Assembly: GCA_903970575.1 (NCBI GenBank)
Contig: CAJCJC010000477.1
Coordinates: forward strand, 1 to 7,953
Direction of reading: 5' to 3'
DNA: 7,953 bases
Source of the DNA: Alphaproteobacteria bacterium
GTDB lineage: Bacteria; Pseudomonadota; Alphaproteobacteria; BOG-932; Roseiterribacteraceae
The notes under the pieces: model-generated
Databases searched by the model: none
What the model saw: the letters and a program-made list of their open reading frames with translations, nothing else
Told to the model about the DNA's origin: nothing
Shown here: piece after piece, positions 1 through 7,330 of the stretch
Numbering within the stretch: position 1 is the first letter of the stretch
Layout: each line of letters starts with the position of its first letter
Made by a program: the position numbers and the translations under genes

Positions 1-929
1 AGTTCTATCGCGGTTTCCGCCGCGACGCCCATCCCATGGCGGTGCTGTGCGGCGTTGTTGGCGCGCTGTCCGCGTTCTACCACGACTCGACGGACATCAC
101 GGATGCCCGGCAGCGCGAGATCGCGTCTTACCGGCTGATCGCCAAGATGCCGACGATCGCGGCCATGGCGTATAAATATTCCGTCGGGCAACCCTTCGTG
201 TATCCGCGTAACGACCTGAAATACGCCGATAATTTCCTGCATATGATGTTCGCAGTGCCGTGCGAGGAATACAAGGTGAGCCCGGTTCTGGCCAAGGCGA
301 TGGACCGAATCTTCATTCTCCACGCCGATCATGAGCAGAACGCCTCGACCTCGACGGTGCGCCTCGCGGGTTCATCGGGCGCCAACCCCTTCGCGTGCAT
401 CGCGGCAGGCATCGCGTCCCTGTGGGGTCCCGCGCATGGCGGCGCCAACGAGGCCGTCCTTAAGATGCTGATGGAGATCGGCAATAAGGACCATATCGGC
501 GAAGCGATCAAGAAGGCCAAGGACAAGACCAGCGGCTTCCGCCTGATGGGCTTTGGCCACCGGGTCTACAAGAATTTCGACCCGCGGGCGCAGGTGATGC
601 GCAAGACCTGTCATGAGGTGCTGAGCGAGCTCAACATCGACGATCCGTTGCTGGAACTCGCGATGGAGCTCGAGCGGATCGCGCTGGAAGACGATTATTT
701 CGTCGAGAAGAAGCTCTACCCGAACGTCGATTTTTATTCGGGCATCATTCTGAAGGCGATGGGCTTCCCCACCTCGATGTTCACGGTGCTGTTCGCGATC
801 GCCCGCACTGTCGGCTGGGTCGCGCAATGGAACGAGATGATCGAGGATCCGGCTCACAAGATCGGCCGACCACGCCAACTTTATACCGGCCCCGTCCAGC
901 GCGACTACGTACCGATCGAAGCCCGCTAA
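1..929 (+). CDS. gltA: Citrate synthase, type II (partial, 5' end outside window)
   Basis: Condenses acetyl-CoA with oxaloacetate to citrate, the entry step of the TCA cycle, in the cytoplasm. The reading frame is open from base 3 without a start: the residues before the first in-frame ATG (base 36), [11 protein letters not shown], are typical internal citrate synthase sequence, so that ATG is not the start. About 308 residues are visible; alignment by eye to E. coli GltA (427 aa) suggests roughly 119 N-terminal residues are missing. Counting from the ATG at 36, the catalytic triad is present with E. coli spacing: His134 in [10 protein letters not shown] (E. coli His264), His175 in [10 protein letters not shown] (His305) and Asp232 in VDFYSGI (Asp362). 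Residues equivalent to the E. coli NADH site are also kept (Tyr15, Arg33, Lys37, Gln52, Asn59, Asp60, Cys76), so a hexameric, NADH-sensitive enzyme is plausible but inferred. The TAA stop interlocks with the stop of convergent lpxB. Confidence 0.97.
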   Translation, partial: FYRGFRRDAHPMAVLCGVVGALSAFYHDSTDITDARQREIASYRLIAKMPTIAAMAYKYSVGQPFVYPRNDLKYADNFLHMMFAVPCEEYKVSPVLAKAMDRIFILHADHEQNASTSTVRLAGSSGANPFACIAAGIASLWGPAHGGANEAVLKMLMEIGNKDHIGEAIKKAKDKTSGFRLMGFGHRVYKNFDPRAQVMRKTCHEVLSELNIDDPLLELAMELERIALEDDYFVEKKLYPNVDFYSGIILKAMGFPTSMFTVLFAIARTVGWVAQWNEMIEDPAHKIGRPRQLYTGPVQRDYVPIEAR

Positions 930-2101
930 GCCACCCGATCGAGCCCGGCGACGCGCAGAACGACCGCCGCGGCGGCCGCGTTCGGCGTTTTTCCGGGCAC
1001 AGAAAGCGCGGCGCGCACCTCGGCAGCGCCCTCGAGCTGTAGCCGCCTGGCGTCGCCATCGTTGAACAGCAATACGACCTCGCGGGCGAGCGTGGCGGGC
1101 GTCGCGGCATATTGCAGAAATTCCGGCATCATTGGCCGATCCAGGATGACGTTGGGCAGCGCCGCGTATTTTCCAGTGGCGATCCGGCTCGCCACGATAT
1201 GGGTAAGCGGGTTGATCCGATAGGCGACCACGGATGGTACGCCCGATAGCGCCAGTTCAAGGGTGACGGTGCCGGATTTCGCCAGCGCCGCGCTCGCCGC
1301 CGCGAAGGCGTCGAATTTTTGCGCTTCATCGTGGATTGCCAGAGCATCGAGTCCGGACGAGCTCAGTGTCGCTTTCACGGACTCGGCCAGATGCGCCGGA
1401 ACCGGAACCACGACCAGCATGTCGCCGATCATGGTTTTGACCCTATTCAAGGTTTCGACAAACAGCGGCAGCATACGTTTGAGCTCCCCCCGCCGGCTCC
1501 CAGGCAGCATGATCAGGATTGGGCGATCGGCGGCAATCCCATACCGCAGACGGAACGCCGCGCCATCGCCTTTGCCCGCCAGGCCCTCGATCGCGGAATG
1601 CCCCACGAAGCTGCAGGCCAGACCCTCGACCTCGAAATAGGGCGGCTCGAACGGGAGCAGCGCCAGAAGATGATCGAGGAAACGCGCTATCTTCGCCGCC
1701 CTGCCCGGACGCCAAGCCCAGACGGATGGCGCGACATAGTGGATGCGCGGAATTTCCGGACAATAGGCCTTTACTCGCTCCGCGACGCGAAACGAAAAAT
1801 CAGGCGCGTCGATCGTCACCAGGGCGGCGGGGCGTAGCTGTGCGACTTCCTGGGCGGTTTGGCGGATACGGCCGAGCAAATGCGGGACCTTCGAGGCGAT
1901 CTCGGCCAGACCCATGACGGATAATTCCTCCATCGGGAACAAGGGCCGCAGCCCTTCGGCGATCATCCTCGGGCCGCCCACCCCTGCAAACGCGATGTTG
2001 TCCCCGGTCTGACGACGAAGCGCGGCCATCAATCCGCCTCCCAGCAGGTCGCCTGACGGTTCGCCGGCGACGACGAAGATCACGGGCTTTGGCGCGGTCA
2101 T
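926..2101 (-). CDS. lpxB: Lipid-A-disaccharide synthase LpxB
   Basis: Glycosyltransferase family 19 enzyme, peripheral on the inner membrane. It joins UDP-2,3-diacylglucosamine to lipid X (2,3-diacylglucosamine-1-phosphate), giving the beta-1,6 disaccharide of lipid A. The 391 residues compare with 382 in E. coli. Visible family motifs in order: [11 protein letters not shown] (residues 12-22), IDAPDFSF with Asp98 (97-104), [11 protein letters not shown] (121-131), LLPFEP (148-153), FVGHSAIE (165-172), LPGSRRGE (199-206), [11 protein letters not shown] (275-285) and LPN (315-317). The tail carries an alanine run (374-379). The ATG overlaps the lpxI stop in an ATGA tetranucleotide, so translation is probably coupled. 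A weak GGAG lies 11 nt upstream of the ATG. It is the last gene of the minus-strand train, and its TAG stop lies over the stop of gltA. It works directly downstream of LpxI, the preceding gene. Confidence 0.97.
   Translation of the reverse strand: MTAPKPVIFVVAGEPSGDLLGGGLMAALRRQTGDNIAFAGVGGPRMIAEGLRPLFPMEELSVMGLAEIASKVPHLLGRIRQTAQEVAQLRPAALVTIDAPDFSFRVAERVKAYCPEIPRIHYVAPSVWAWRPGRAAKIARFLDHLLALLPFEPPYFEVEGLACSFVGHSAIEGLAGKGDGAAFRLRYGIAADRPILIMLPGSRRGELKRMLPLFVETLNRVKTMIGDMLVVVPVPAHLAESVKATLSSSGLDALAIHDEAQKFDAFAAASAALAKSGTVTLELALSGVPSVVAYRINPLTHIVASRIATGKYAALPNVILDRPMMPEFLQYAATPATLAREVVLLFNDGDARRLQLEGAAEVRAALSVPGKTPNAAAAAVVLRVAGLDRVA
964..992 (+). terminator. Possible Rho-independent terminator of gltA, inside the 3' end of lpxB
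   Basis: About 35 nt after the gltA stop there is a GC-only hairpin. CGCGG (968-972) pairs with CCGCG (976-980) across a 3-nt loop, and CGC (965-967) can pair with GCG (985-987) around a bulge at 981-984. It is followed directly by TTTTT (988-992). Stem plus T-run in plus-strand orientation fits a gltA terminator. The same bases encode the alanine run and Lys371 near the LpxB C-terminus, so the GC stem could also be a by-product of Ala codons. The T-run is short and the stem is imperfect, so this is a candidate only. Confidence 0.33.
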
Positions 2102-2952
2102 ACGCCCGGTTGCTCCGATTCCACGCCCCCGAGGTCAAGCCCCACCAGGAACAGCCCAGCCCGATCCGCCGCCGCGATCGTACCCAGCCGATCGAGTATG
2201 ATGCAGGCCTGAGCCTGGACCGCGATCCCGCGCAAGCCGGACGCCGCCGCGCGGGACACGGTCTCGGCCCCAATGGTCGGTAGATCGACACGCCGTTCCT
2301 GCCTGGGTTTTGCGATCTTGACGAGCACCCCTCCCGGACCGTCGCGCCGCTGTTCGCCGGCGCGCGCCAACAGGGCGTCGGTGCCCTCGATCGCCTCGAC
2401 GCCCAGCACCAGTCCCTGCTGGACGACTACGGCCTGACCGATATCGAGCGATCCCAAAACCCGCGCGATCCTGACGCCATGCGCGATGTCCGCGCTCGCC
2501 TGCTCATCCGGGCGACATACGCCAAGCGGCCCTGCCCCGGCGACCGAACTGGCCAGAACGGCGTCCGCCCCGATCAACCGGAAGCCCTCAAGCTCCAATT
2601 CGCGGCTGACAGCCCGCAGCAATCCGTCATCGCCCAGCGCACGGGCGCCGATCCTGGCGAATAATTGCGTGCCCCGCCAATCGAGACCGAGCTCGCTGAG
2701 GCTGGGGCGGCGAACCGCGCCAGCCATGACCAGATCGATAACCTGGGCCTTCTTGAGTTCTAAAATCGTCTTGCCGGCCTCGCCCAGCCGGACCCAGACA
2801 TGCGGAAAGCCGGCGACGGTCGCCGGATCGGCCTGGCCTTGGAAGGCGACCATGAATACGGCGCGTCCCTGGGACGACGCCGTTTCCGCCAGCAACCGCG
2901 GAAGATATCCGCCACCGGTGAGAATGCCGAGCGCGCCGGCGCTATTGTCCAT
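2098..2952 (-). CDS. lpxI: UDP-2,3-diacylglucosamine pyrophosphatase LpxI (DUF1009 family)
   Basis: Hydrolyses UDP-2,3-diacylglucosamine to lipid X plus UMP, the fourth lipid A step. LpxI is the replacement for LpxH found in alphaproteobacteria and some other lineages, and is unrelated to it. The predicted protein has 284 residues, the family's usual size. The N-terminal half starts with the Rossmann-like [16 protein letters not shown] (residues 8-23). The C-terminal half holds [18 protein letters not shown] (211-228). Asp223 in RVDLPTIG is the likely counterpart of the Asp reported as essential in Caulobacter LpxI (Asp225); this pairing is by motif, not by alignment. I chose the ATG at 2952 because the family begins just before LGILTGGG. 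The frame stays open upstream to 3060, but those 36 residues are low-complexity, Arg/Ser-rich shadow of lpxA. The start overlaps the lpxA end by 11 nt and the stop overlaps lpxB by 4 nt, which suggests translational coupling; no clear Shine-Dalgarno is seen. Confidence 0.95.
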   Translation of the reverse strand: MDNSAGALGILTGGGYLPRLLAETASSQGRAVFMVAFQGQADPATVAGFPHVWVRLGEAGKTILELKKAQVIDLVMAGAVRRPSLSELGLDWRGTQLFARIGARALGDDGLLRAVSRELELEGFRLIGADAVLASSVAGAGPLGVCRPDEQASADIAHGVRIARVLGSLDIGQAVVVQQGLVLGVEAIEGTDALLARAGEQRRDGPGGVLVKIAKPRQERRVDLPTIGAETVSRAAASGLRGIAVQAQACIILDRLGTIAAADRAGLFLVGLDLGGVESEQPGV

Positions 2953-3787
2953 TTTGGGCGCGCGGCTGGCACAGCCCGCGACTCGACTTCGCGCGGGCGA
3001 AGTCGATGATCTGCCTGACATAGGCATTCTCGGCGAATACGCGCGAAACCTCCTCGACACGCTCCGCCAACGTTCCGTCGGGCCCGAACATCATCCGGTA
3101 GGCGCCGCGAATGCCCTGGATGTCCTCGCGGGGAAATCCGCGTCGTTCCATGCCGACCAGATTAAGCCCCGTCAGACGGGCGCGATCCCCCGTTACCAGC
3201 CCGAAAGGAATGACGTCCTGCTCAACCCCGCTCATCCCGCCCACCATGGCGTGATGGCCGATCCGAACGAATTGATGCACCGCCGAAATGCCGCCAATGA
3301 AGGCGTAATCGCCCATAACGACATGTCCGGCCAGGGTTGCGTTATTCGCCATGATCACGTGGTCGCCCAGGAGACAATCATGAGCGATATGGGCGCTGAC
3401 CATGAACAGCCCATCGCTGCCCACGCGCGTCACCATACCGCCGCCTTCCGTACCGATATTCATCGTTACGTGTTCACGAATGCGATTGCGGGCGCCGATC
3501 TCCAGCGTCGCCGGCTCGCCCTTATATTTTAAATCTTGCGGGGTCTGCCCCAGCGACGCGAACGGATAAACGATGGTCCCTTCGCCGATCGTGGTTCTGC
3601 CATCGATGACGACATGGCTCATAAGCTGCACGTTGTCGCCGAGAACGACATCCGGGCCAACAATGGAATAAGGCCCTATGGTTACGCCCAGGCCAAGCGC
3701 GGCCCGGGGATGGACAATCGCCGTCGGGTGGATCGAGACCGCGCCTATCATGCCATCGCTGGCGCTGGGCCTGAGCGCGTTACTCAT
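2942..3787 (-). CDS. lpxA: Acyl-ACP--UDP-N-acetylglucosamine O-acyltransferase LpxA
   Basis: First step of lipid A synthesis: transfers R-3-hydroxyacyl from ACP to the 3-OH of UDP-GlcNAc in the cytoplasm. 281 residues from the first ATG (E. coli 262). Residues about 19-200 are a left-handed beta-helix of hexapeptide repeats (such as IHPTAI, VTIGPY, VVIGDN-like units), followed by the alpha-helical C-terminal domain with the family motif MERRGFPRE (213-221). The active-site histidines keep a constant offset of 11 from E. coli: His133, His136 (catalytic, E. coli His125) in AHIAHD, His155 in LAGHV and His171 in AVHQF. Gly184 sits at the chain-length ruler position (E. coli Gly173), which suggests a C14-type hydroxyacyl donor. 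A second ATG (Met13, base 3751) is an alternative start giving 269 residues; I kept the first because ATGAGTAA overlaps the fabZ stop as in coupled genes. No strong ribosome binding site is seen at either. Confidence 0.96.
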   Translation of the reverse strand: MSNALRPSASDGMIGAVSIHPTAIVHPRAALGLGVTIGPYSIVGPDVVLGDNVQLMSHVVIDGRTTIGEGTIVYPFASLGQTPQDLKYKGEPATLEIGARNRIREHVTMNIGTEGGGMVTRVGSDGLFMVSAHIAHDCLLGDHVIMANNATLAGHVVMGDYAFIGGISAVHQFVRIGHHAMVGGMSGVEQDVIPFGLVTGDRARLTGLNLVGMERRGFPREDIQGIRGAYRMMFGPDGTLAERVEEVSRVFAENAYVRQIIDFARAKSSRGLCQPRAQNGQ

Positions 3788-4286
3788 CGACGATCATCGC
3801 TGTATAGACGGCCTCGGCGCAGAGAACGCCTTCAACCCTAGCCTCGCCCTTGAACTTCCAGACATTGCCGCGTTTTTGCAGCCTCTCGACATGCACCCGC
3901 ATTGTATCGCCTGGCACGACCAATTTGCGGAAGCGGGCGTTTTCGATCGACATGAAGTAAACTAGATGCCCTTCAGCGGAGCCGCCCATCGAATAGACCA
4001 CGAGGGCGGCGGCCGTCTGCGCCATCGACTCTATAATCAAGACGCCGGGCATAATGGGGCGCGTCGGAAAATGACCCTGAAAGCAAGGTTCGTTCGCCGT
4101 CACGTTCTTGATGCCGACCGCGCTGTGATCGCTGACGATCTCCTCCAGCCGATCGATCATCAGCATCGGATATCGATGCGGCAGCATCTTCATCAAATCG
4201 ACGATCCGCAGGGTCGGCGAGGCCACGCCCGCATCCTCTCGTAAGCCGGTATCCGGACGAAGACCTGAGTCCTGACGCATATCCAT
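3780..4286 (-). CDS. fabZ: 3-hydroxyacyl-ACP dehydratase FabZ
   Basis: Hot-dog fold dehydratase of type II fatty acid synthesis. It converts 3-hydroxyacyl-ACP to trans-2-enoyl-ACP and so competes with LpxA for hydroxyacyl-ACP, which explains its place in a lipid A cluster. From the ATG at 4286 the protein has 168 residues (E. coli 151). Motifs: [12 protein letters not shown] (35-46), [10 protein letters not shown] with catalytic His72 (66-74), [14 protein letters not shown] with catalytic Glu86 (77-90; the usual 14-residue His-Glu spacing) and a late [16 protein letters not shown]. About 24 residues precede the domain and contain an imperfect repeat ([15 protein letters not shown]). The start is uncertain. 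A GTG at 4319, 12 nt after the skp stop, would add the basic stretch [11 protein letters not shown], and an ATG at 4280 would remove two residues. An AGGA lies 14 nt before the 4286 ATG, longer than ideal. The end overlaps lpxA by 8 nt. Confidence 0.95.
   Translation of the reverse strand: MDMRQDSGLRPDTGLREDAGVASPTLRIVDLMKMLPHRYPMLMIDRLEEIVSDHSAVGIKNVTANEPCFQGHFPTRPIMPGVLIIESMAQTAAALVVYSMGGSAEGHLVYFMSIENARFRKLVVPGDTMRVHVERLQKRGNVWKFKGEARVEGVLCAEAVYTAMIVDE
4227..4271 (-). repeat. Imperfect six-residue coding repeat in FabZ N-terminal extension
   Basis: Read on the minus strand, this encodes three successive variants of one unit: [15 protein letters not shown]. The repeat is visible mainly at protein level; the DNA copies have diverged (GGTCTTCGT versus GGCTTACGA). 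It lies in the poorly conserved leader ahead of the hot-dog domain, charged and glycine-rich and probably disordered. Its significance is unknown. Confidence 0.5.
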
Positions 4287-4331
4287 TCGTCGCTTACTTT
4301 TCCTGGGCGTCCGCGCCACGACCGCCCAGGC

Positions 4332-4976
4332 TTACTTCTTACCCTTGGCTGCTTGAGCCGCGGGGGCCGCGGCCGGCTGAGCCGGCGCGGAACCGGCGGC
4401 CGCGACAGTCACGGTCACGCTCGGCAGCTTTTCGTTCAGACGACGGATCACGTCGTCCGTGATGTCCATATTCTTGTCGGAGACGCTCATAACAATCTCC
4501 TTGCGCAGAACAAGGCCGATATGGCGCTCTGAAGCCAGTTGCTGAACGATATCCCGGATATTGTCGCCAACGACGTTCACAGCATCATTCTGCCCCTTGG
4601 TAAACGCGTCGCGGCGATCCTGGACAATGCGCTGGTCTTCTTGTTGACGGCGCTGCAAGGCCTGCGCCTGCTCATTAAAGGCGTCCTGCGACATGACCGA
4701 ACGTTGCCGCTTCAGCTCGTTCTCACCATTCTTCAGCTCGTCGTCCAGTTTGCTTATCTGGTCCCGAATCTTGCGGCCCTCGGTTTCGAGTTGAGCCTGA
4801 ATGCTCTTGCCGGCCGACGACTCGCCGAGCACACGCTGCACGTCGACTATCGCGATGCTGGGGGCGGCCAGAGCCGGTGCGGGAGCCGCCGGCGCCGGCG
4901 CCGTCTGGGCAAAGGCGATCGGGGCGGCCATAACGGCGCCCATCAGCGCTAAACCTATGAACGATTTGTAAAGCAT
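4332..4976 (-). CDS. skp: Periplasmic outer-membrane protein chaperone Skp/OmpH family
   Basis: Periplasmic holdase that in well-studied relatives forms a jellyfish-shaped trimer keeping unfolded outer-membrane proteins soluble on the way to BamA. 214 residues, longer than E. coli Skp (161). A Sec signal peptide is clear: MLYKSF, hydrophobic core, cleavage probably at AFA|Q after residue 23. An Ala/Pro-rich linker follows (24-39). The OmpH core begins IAIVDVQRVLGES (42-54), with a long charged coiled-coil segment (about 57-135, rich in Glu, Lys, Gln and Arg) and a closing strand-helix part (HIGLVLRKEIVMSV, then DDVIRRLNEKLPSV). The extra length is mostly the linker and an Ala/Pro tail ending KGKK. 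Start ATG at 4976 has a good AAAGGG 9 nt upstream. It lies 13 nt after bamA, so the chaperone and its receiving machine are probably made from one message. Sequence identity in this family is low; the call rests on core motif, signal peptide, length and context. Confidence 0.92.
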   Translation of the reverse strand: MLYKSFIGLALMGAVMAAPIAFAQTAPAPAAPAPALAAPSIAIVDVQRVLGESSAGKSIQAQLETEGRKIRDQISKLDDELKNGENELKRQRSVMSQDAFNEQAQALQRRQQEDQRIVQDRRDAFTKGQNDAVNVVGDNIRDIVQQLASERHIGLVLRKEIVMSVSDKNMDITDDVIRRLNEKLPSVTVTVAAAGSAPAQPAAAPAAQAAKGKK

Positions 4977-4985
4977 GAAACAAAA

Positions 4986-4991
4986 CCCTTT
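4986..4991 (-). promoter_or_regulatory. Ribosome binding site of skp
   Basis: AAAGGG on the minus strand, 9 nt before the skp ATG. Its first bases overlap the end of the bamA TAA stop codon. It is the clearest Shine-Dalgarno in the window and supports the skp start at 4976. Confidence 0.7.
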
Positions 4992-7311
4992 AGAAATGTG
5001 ATCCGAAGTTGAAGTTCAAAATCTGTCCCTTATCGAGAGGCTGTTTCAGGAAGGGATAAGCGATATTGACGCGCACCAACCCAAAAGGCGACTTCCAGGA
5101 CACGCCAATGCCGGCCGACATGCGCAGCGAGAAACTGTCGAAAATACCGCCGGGTTTTGGCGCTCCCGCGATCGGCTGATTGCTCTGCTCGATGCCGCCA
5201 AGGGCTCCATAATCGGTGAACAGATACGATTTGATGCCATATTCCTGCGGCAGACCAAGCGGAACCGTCGTCTCGAACGAGCCCGAGTAATAGTAATCGC
5301 CACCGAGCGGATCGTGCGTGGTCTCGTCACGAGGGCCGATGCCCGCCACGCGGAAGCCGCGGAGATTATCGCCACCCAGGAAGAAACGGCTTTCGATGTT
5401 AACCGCATCGCCGATGCCGATAACGTCGCCTCCTTCAAGCCGCGCGTTCAAAACCCATCCATTCGCGATCGGGTAATAATAACCGATCTTGGCCACGGTC
5501 TGGAAGTAATGATCGGTGCCGCCGAGGCCGGCGAGGTTGGTTTGAAGGCTGAGGATGTAACCCTTGGTCGTATCGATCTTCGCGTCGCGCCTATCGTAAA
5601 TCAGGGCTTGGCCAACCTGTGAGGTAAAGCGCAGCCCTTCCTGCTGATAGATGTAATAGGACGCGCCGGATTGAACATTGGTAATCTGGTTGGCGGTGAA
5701 GCTATAGGTCAGGCTCTGCCGCAAATTCTCGGATAAGGCATATCCGGCGCGAAAGTCAAAGCCCGTGCGCTCCTGATCGTAGGTATAGTTCTGGGTATAG
5801 TTCTGAACCGTCCGGATCACGTCGAAACCGGCGGCGATATCACGACCCAAAAGATAGGGCTGGGTATAGCTGATGTTCAACTGCTGATAATAGCTTGAAA
5901 TCTGCGCCCCGAACTGAAGATCCTTACCTTCGCCGAATAGGTTGCGCTGCCGTATGTTGAACTGCGCGAAGACACCGTCCAGGCCCGAATAGCCAGCGCC
6001 CACCGAAACCTCACCGGTGCTCTTCTCCGTCACGGCGACATTGACGATGGTCTTGTCAGGCTCGGACCCCGGAACATTGGTGACGTTAACCTTCTCAAAG
6101 AAATCGAGGTCCTTGAGGTTCTGCTCGGATTTCTTCAGGAGATCCTGGTTGAACGCATCGCCTTCGGCCAAACGCATCTCGCGCCGGATCACCTCGTCGA
6201 CCGTCGTCTCGTTGCCGGAAACATTGATACGCTCTACGAAGATACGCGGGCCTTCGCTGACGTCATAAGTGACGCCAATCGTATGGTTTTCGCGGTCCTT
6301 ATCGAACTCAGGACGGACGTCGACAAAGGCGTAATGCTGGCGCGTCACGGCCTGGCTAAGGGCCACGACCGTATCCTCGATCTTGCTGGAATCGTAGACG
6401 TCGCCTTCATGCGTCAGCAGGTAATCGTCCAAGGTTTTGGTATCCAGGCCCTTAAGCTCGCCCCGGATTTCGATCTTGCCGAAATTATATTTCTCGCCTT
6501 CGTCGACCGTGAAGGTAATAAAGAAATCCTGCCGGTTCGGCGTCAGCTCGGCCACGGCCGAGACCACCCGGAAATCGGCATAACCATGAGACAGGTAAAA
6601 ACGCCGCAACAATTCCTTATCGTACTGCAGACGATCTGGATCGTAGCTATCGTTCGACGTCAGGAAGCGCCACCAGATCGCCTCCTTCGTCAAAATGGTG
6701 TCGCGCAAATCGTCGCCCTCAAAGGCGTGGTTGCCGACGAAATTGATGCGGCTAACCGGCGTACGCGGGCCTTCATCGATTTCGAAGACGAGATCGACGC
6801 GGTTTTGATCGAGCACGACGACTTTCGGCTCGACCCGCGCCGAATACCGGCCTGCCCGGCGATACAGCTCCAAAATACGATCCACGTCCGCCTGAACGCG
6901 CGTGCGCGTGTAAACCGTTCGCGGCTTTATTTGGATCTCGTCGGTCAGTTTGTCGCTCTCGAGCTTCTTATTGCCCTCGAACGCAATCTTGTTGACGATG
7001 GGATTCTCGGCCACAAGCACGACGAGCACGTTGCCGTCACGACGCAACGTGACATCCGCGAACAGGCCGGTGCCGAAGAGATTCTTAAGCGAAGCGTCTT
7101 CCTGCGCGGCGTCGAACCGATCGCCCGGCTTCAGGGTCATATAGGACAGCACCGTCCCAGGCTCGATACGCTGCGTGCCCTCGATCCGAATATCGCGAAT
7201 GACGCCGTCTTGCTGGGCATGCGCCGATATCGCCGCGAGCGCCGCCGCGGGCAACGCCAAACGCGCCGTATGAGCAGCCGTCAGTAGCAGCGGTGCAACC
7301 CACCGGTTCAT
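4990..7311 (-). CDS. bamA: Outer membrane protein assembly factor BamA
   Basis: Omp85-family core of the BAM complex, which folds and inserts beta-barrel proteins into the outer membrane. 773 residues from the ATG at 7311, near the family's usual 750-810. Signal peptide 1-32 with probable cleavage AHA|QQ. Five POTRA domains follow, at about 37-104, 105-183, 185-272, 275-354 and 357-430. They show the recurring end-of-POTRA signature (FEIDEGPR, FTVDEGEKY, YDVSEGPR) and the start-of-next FEGN/FVGN/VSGN elements. The 16-strand barrel spans about 431-773, with the conserved loop-6 motif LRGF (650-653) and a C-terminal Phe (FGSHF). The ATG at 7311 is preferred because it opens directly onto the signal peptide and lies 19 nt after the rseP stop, with AAGG 11 nt upstream. 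A longer frame to 7371 would add 20 residues that overlap rseP and hide the signal peptide. Residues 503-510 are a perfect 4-codon duplication. Confidence 0.97.
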   Translation of the reverse strand: MNRWVAPLLLTAAHTARLALPAAALAAISAHAQQDGVIRDIRIEGTQRIEPGTVLSYMTLKPGDRFDAAQEDASLKNLFGTGLFADVTLRRDGNVLVVLVAENPIVNKIAFEGNKKLESDKLTDEIQIKPRTVYTRTRVQADVDRILELYRRAGRYSARVEPKVVVLDQNRVDLVFEIDEGPRTPVSRINFVGNHAFEGDDLRDTILTKEAIWWRFLTSNDSYDPDRLQYDKELLRRFYLSHGYADFRVVSAVAELTPNRQDFFITFTVDEGEKYNFGKIEIRGELKGLDTKTLDDYLLTHEGDVYDSSKIEDTVVALSQAVTRQHYAFVDVRPEFDKDRENHTIGVTYDVSEGPRIFVERINVSGNETTVDEVIRREMRLAEGDAFNQDLLKKSEQNLKDLDFFEKVNVTNVPGSEPDKTIVNVAVTEKSTGEVSVGAGYSGLDGVFAQFNIRQRNLFGEGKDLQFGAQISSYYQQLNISYTQPYLLGRDIAAGFDVIRTVQNYTQNYTYDQERTGFDFRAGYALSENLRQSLTYSFTANQITNVQSGASYYIYQQEGLRFTSQVGQALIYDRRDAKIDTTKGYILSLQTNLAGLGGTDHYFQTVAKIGYYYPIANGWVLNARLEGGDVIGIGDAVNIESRFFLGGDNLRGFRVAGIGPRDETTHDPLGGDYYYSGSFETTVPLGLPQEYGIKSYLFTDYGALGGIEQSNQPIAGAPKPGGIFDSFSLRMSAGIGVSWKSPFGLVRVNIAYPFLKQPLDKGQILNFNFGSHF
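5782..5805 (-). repeat. Perfect 12-bp tandem duplication inside bamA
   Basis: The plus strand reads GGTATAGTTCTG twice in immediate succession (5782-5793 and 5794-5805) with no mismatch. On the coding strand it is in frame and gives QNYTQNYT (BamA residues 503-510), in the barrel just after a predicted strand (DIAAGFDVIRTV). Identity at every base, including third codon positions, suggests a recent slipped-strand duplication. Confidence 0.85.
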
Positions 7312-7330
7312 GCTTGCTTCAACCTTAGGA

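Noticed and set aside
372..878. 168-codon minus-strand frame inside gltA
   Set aside because: Antisense to strongly conserved citrate synthase sequence including all catalytic residues; its composition is that of a shadow frame.
972..980. GCGGCCGC palindrome as a protein-binding site
   Set aside because: Short GC palindromes are common in this GC-rich DNA, and this one is already part of the candidate hairpin over alanine codons.
2953..3060. Upstream extension of lpxI to 3060
   Set aside because: It would overlap lpxA by over 100 nt, and the added 36 residues are Arg/Ser-rich without family resemblance; LpxI proteins start just before LGILTGGG.
2486..3532. Long open frame (348 codons) on the plus strand opposite lpxI and lpxA
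   Set aside because: It lies entirely antisense to two clearly recognised genes, and its translation has no recognisable domain. Long antisense frames are expected in GC-rich coding DNA.
4977..4989. Promoter between bamA and skp
   Set aside because: The 13-nt gap holds only a ribosome binding site; any internal promoter would have to lie within bamA, and I could not recognise one.
6283..7287. Long open frame (334 codons) on the plus strand opposite bamA
   Set aside because: It is the antisense of the POTRA region, shows no domain or signal peptide, and has no credible start context.
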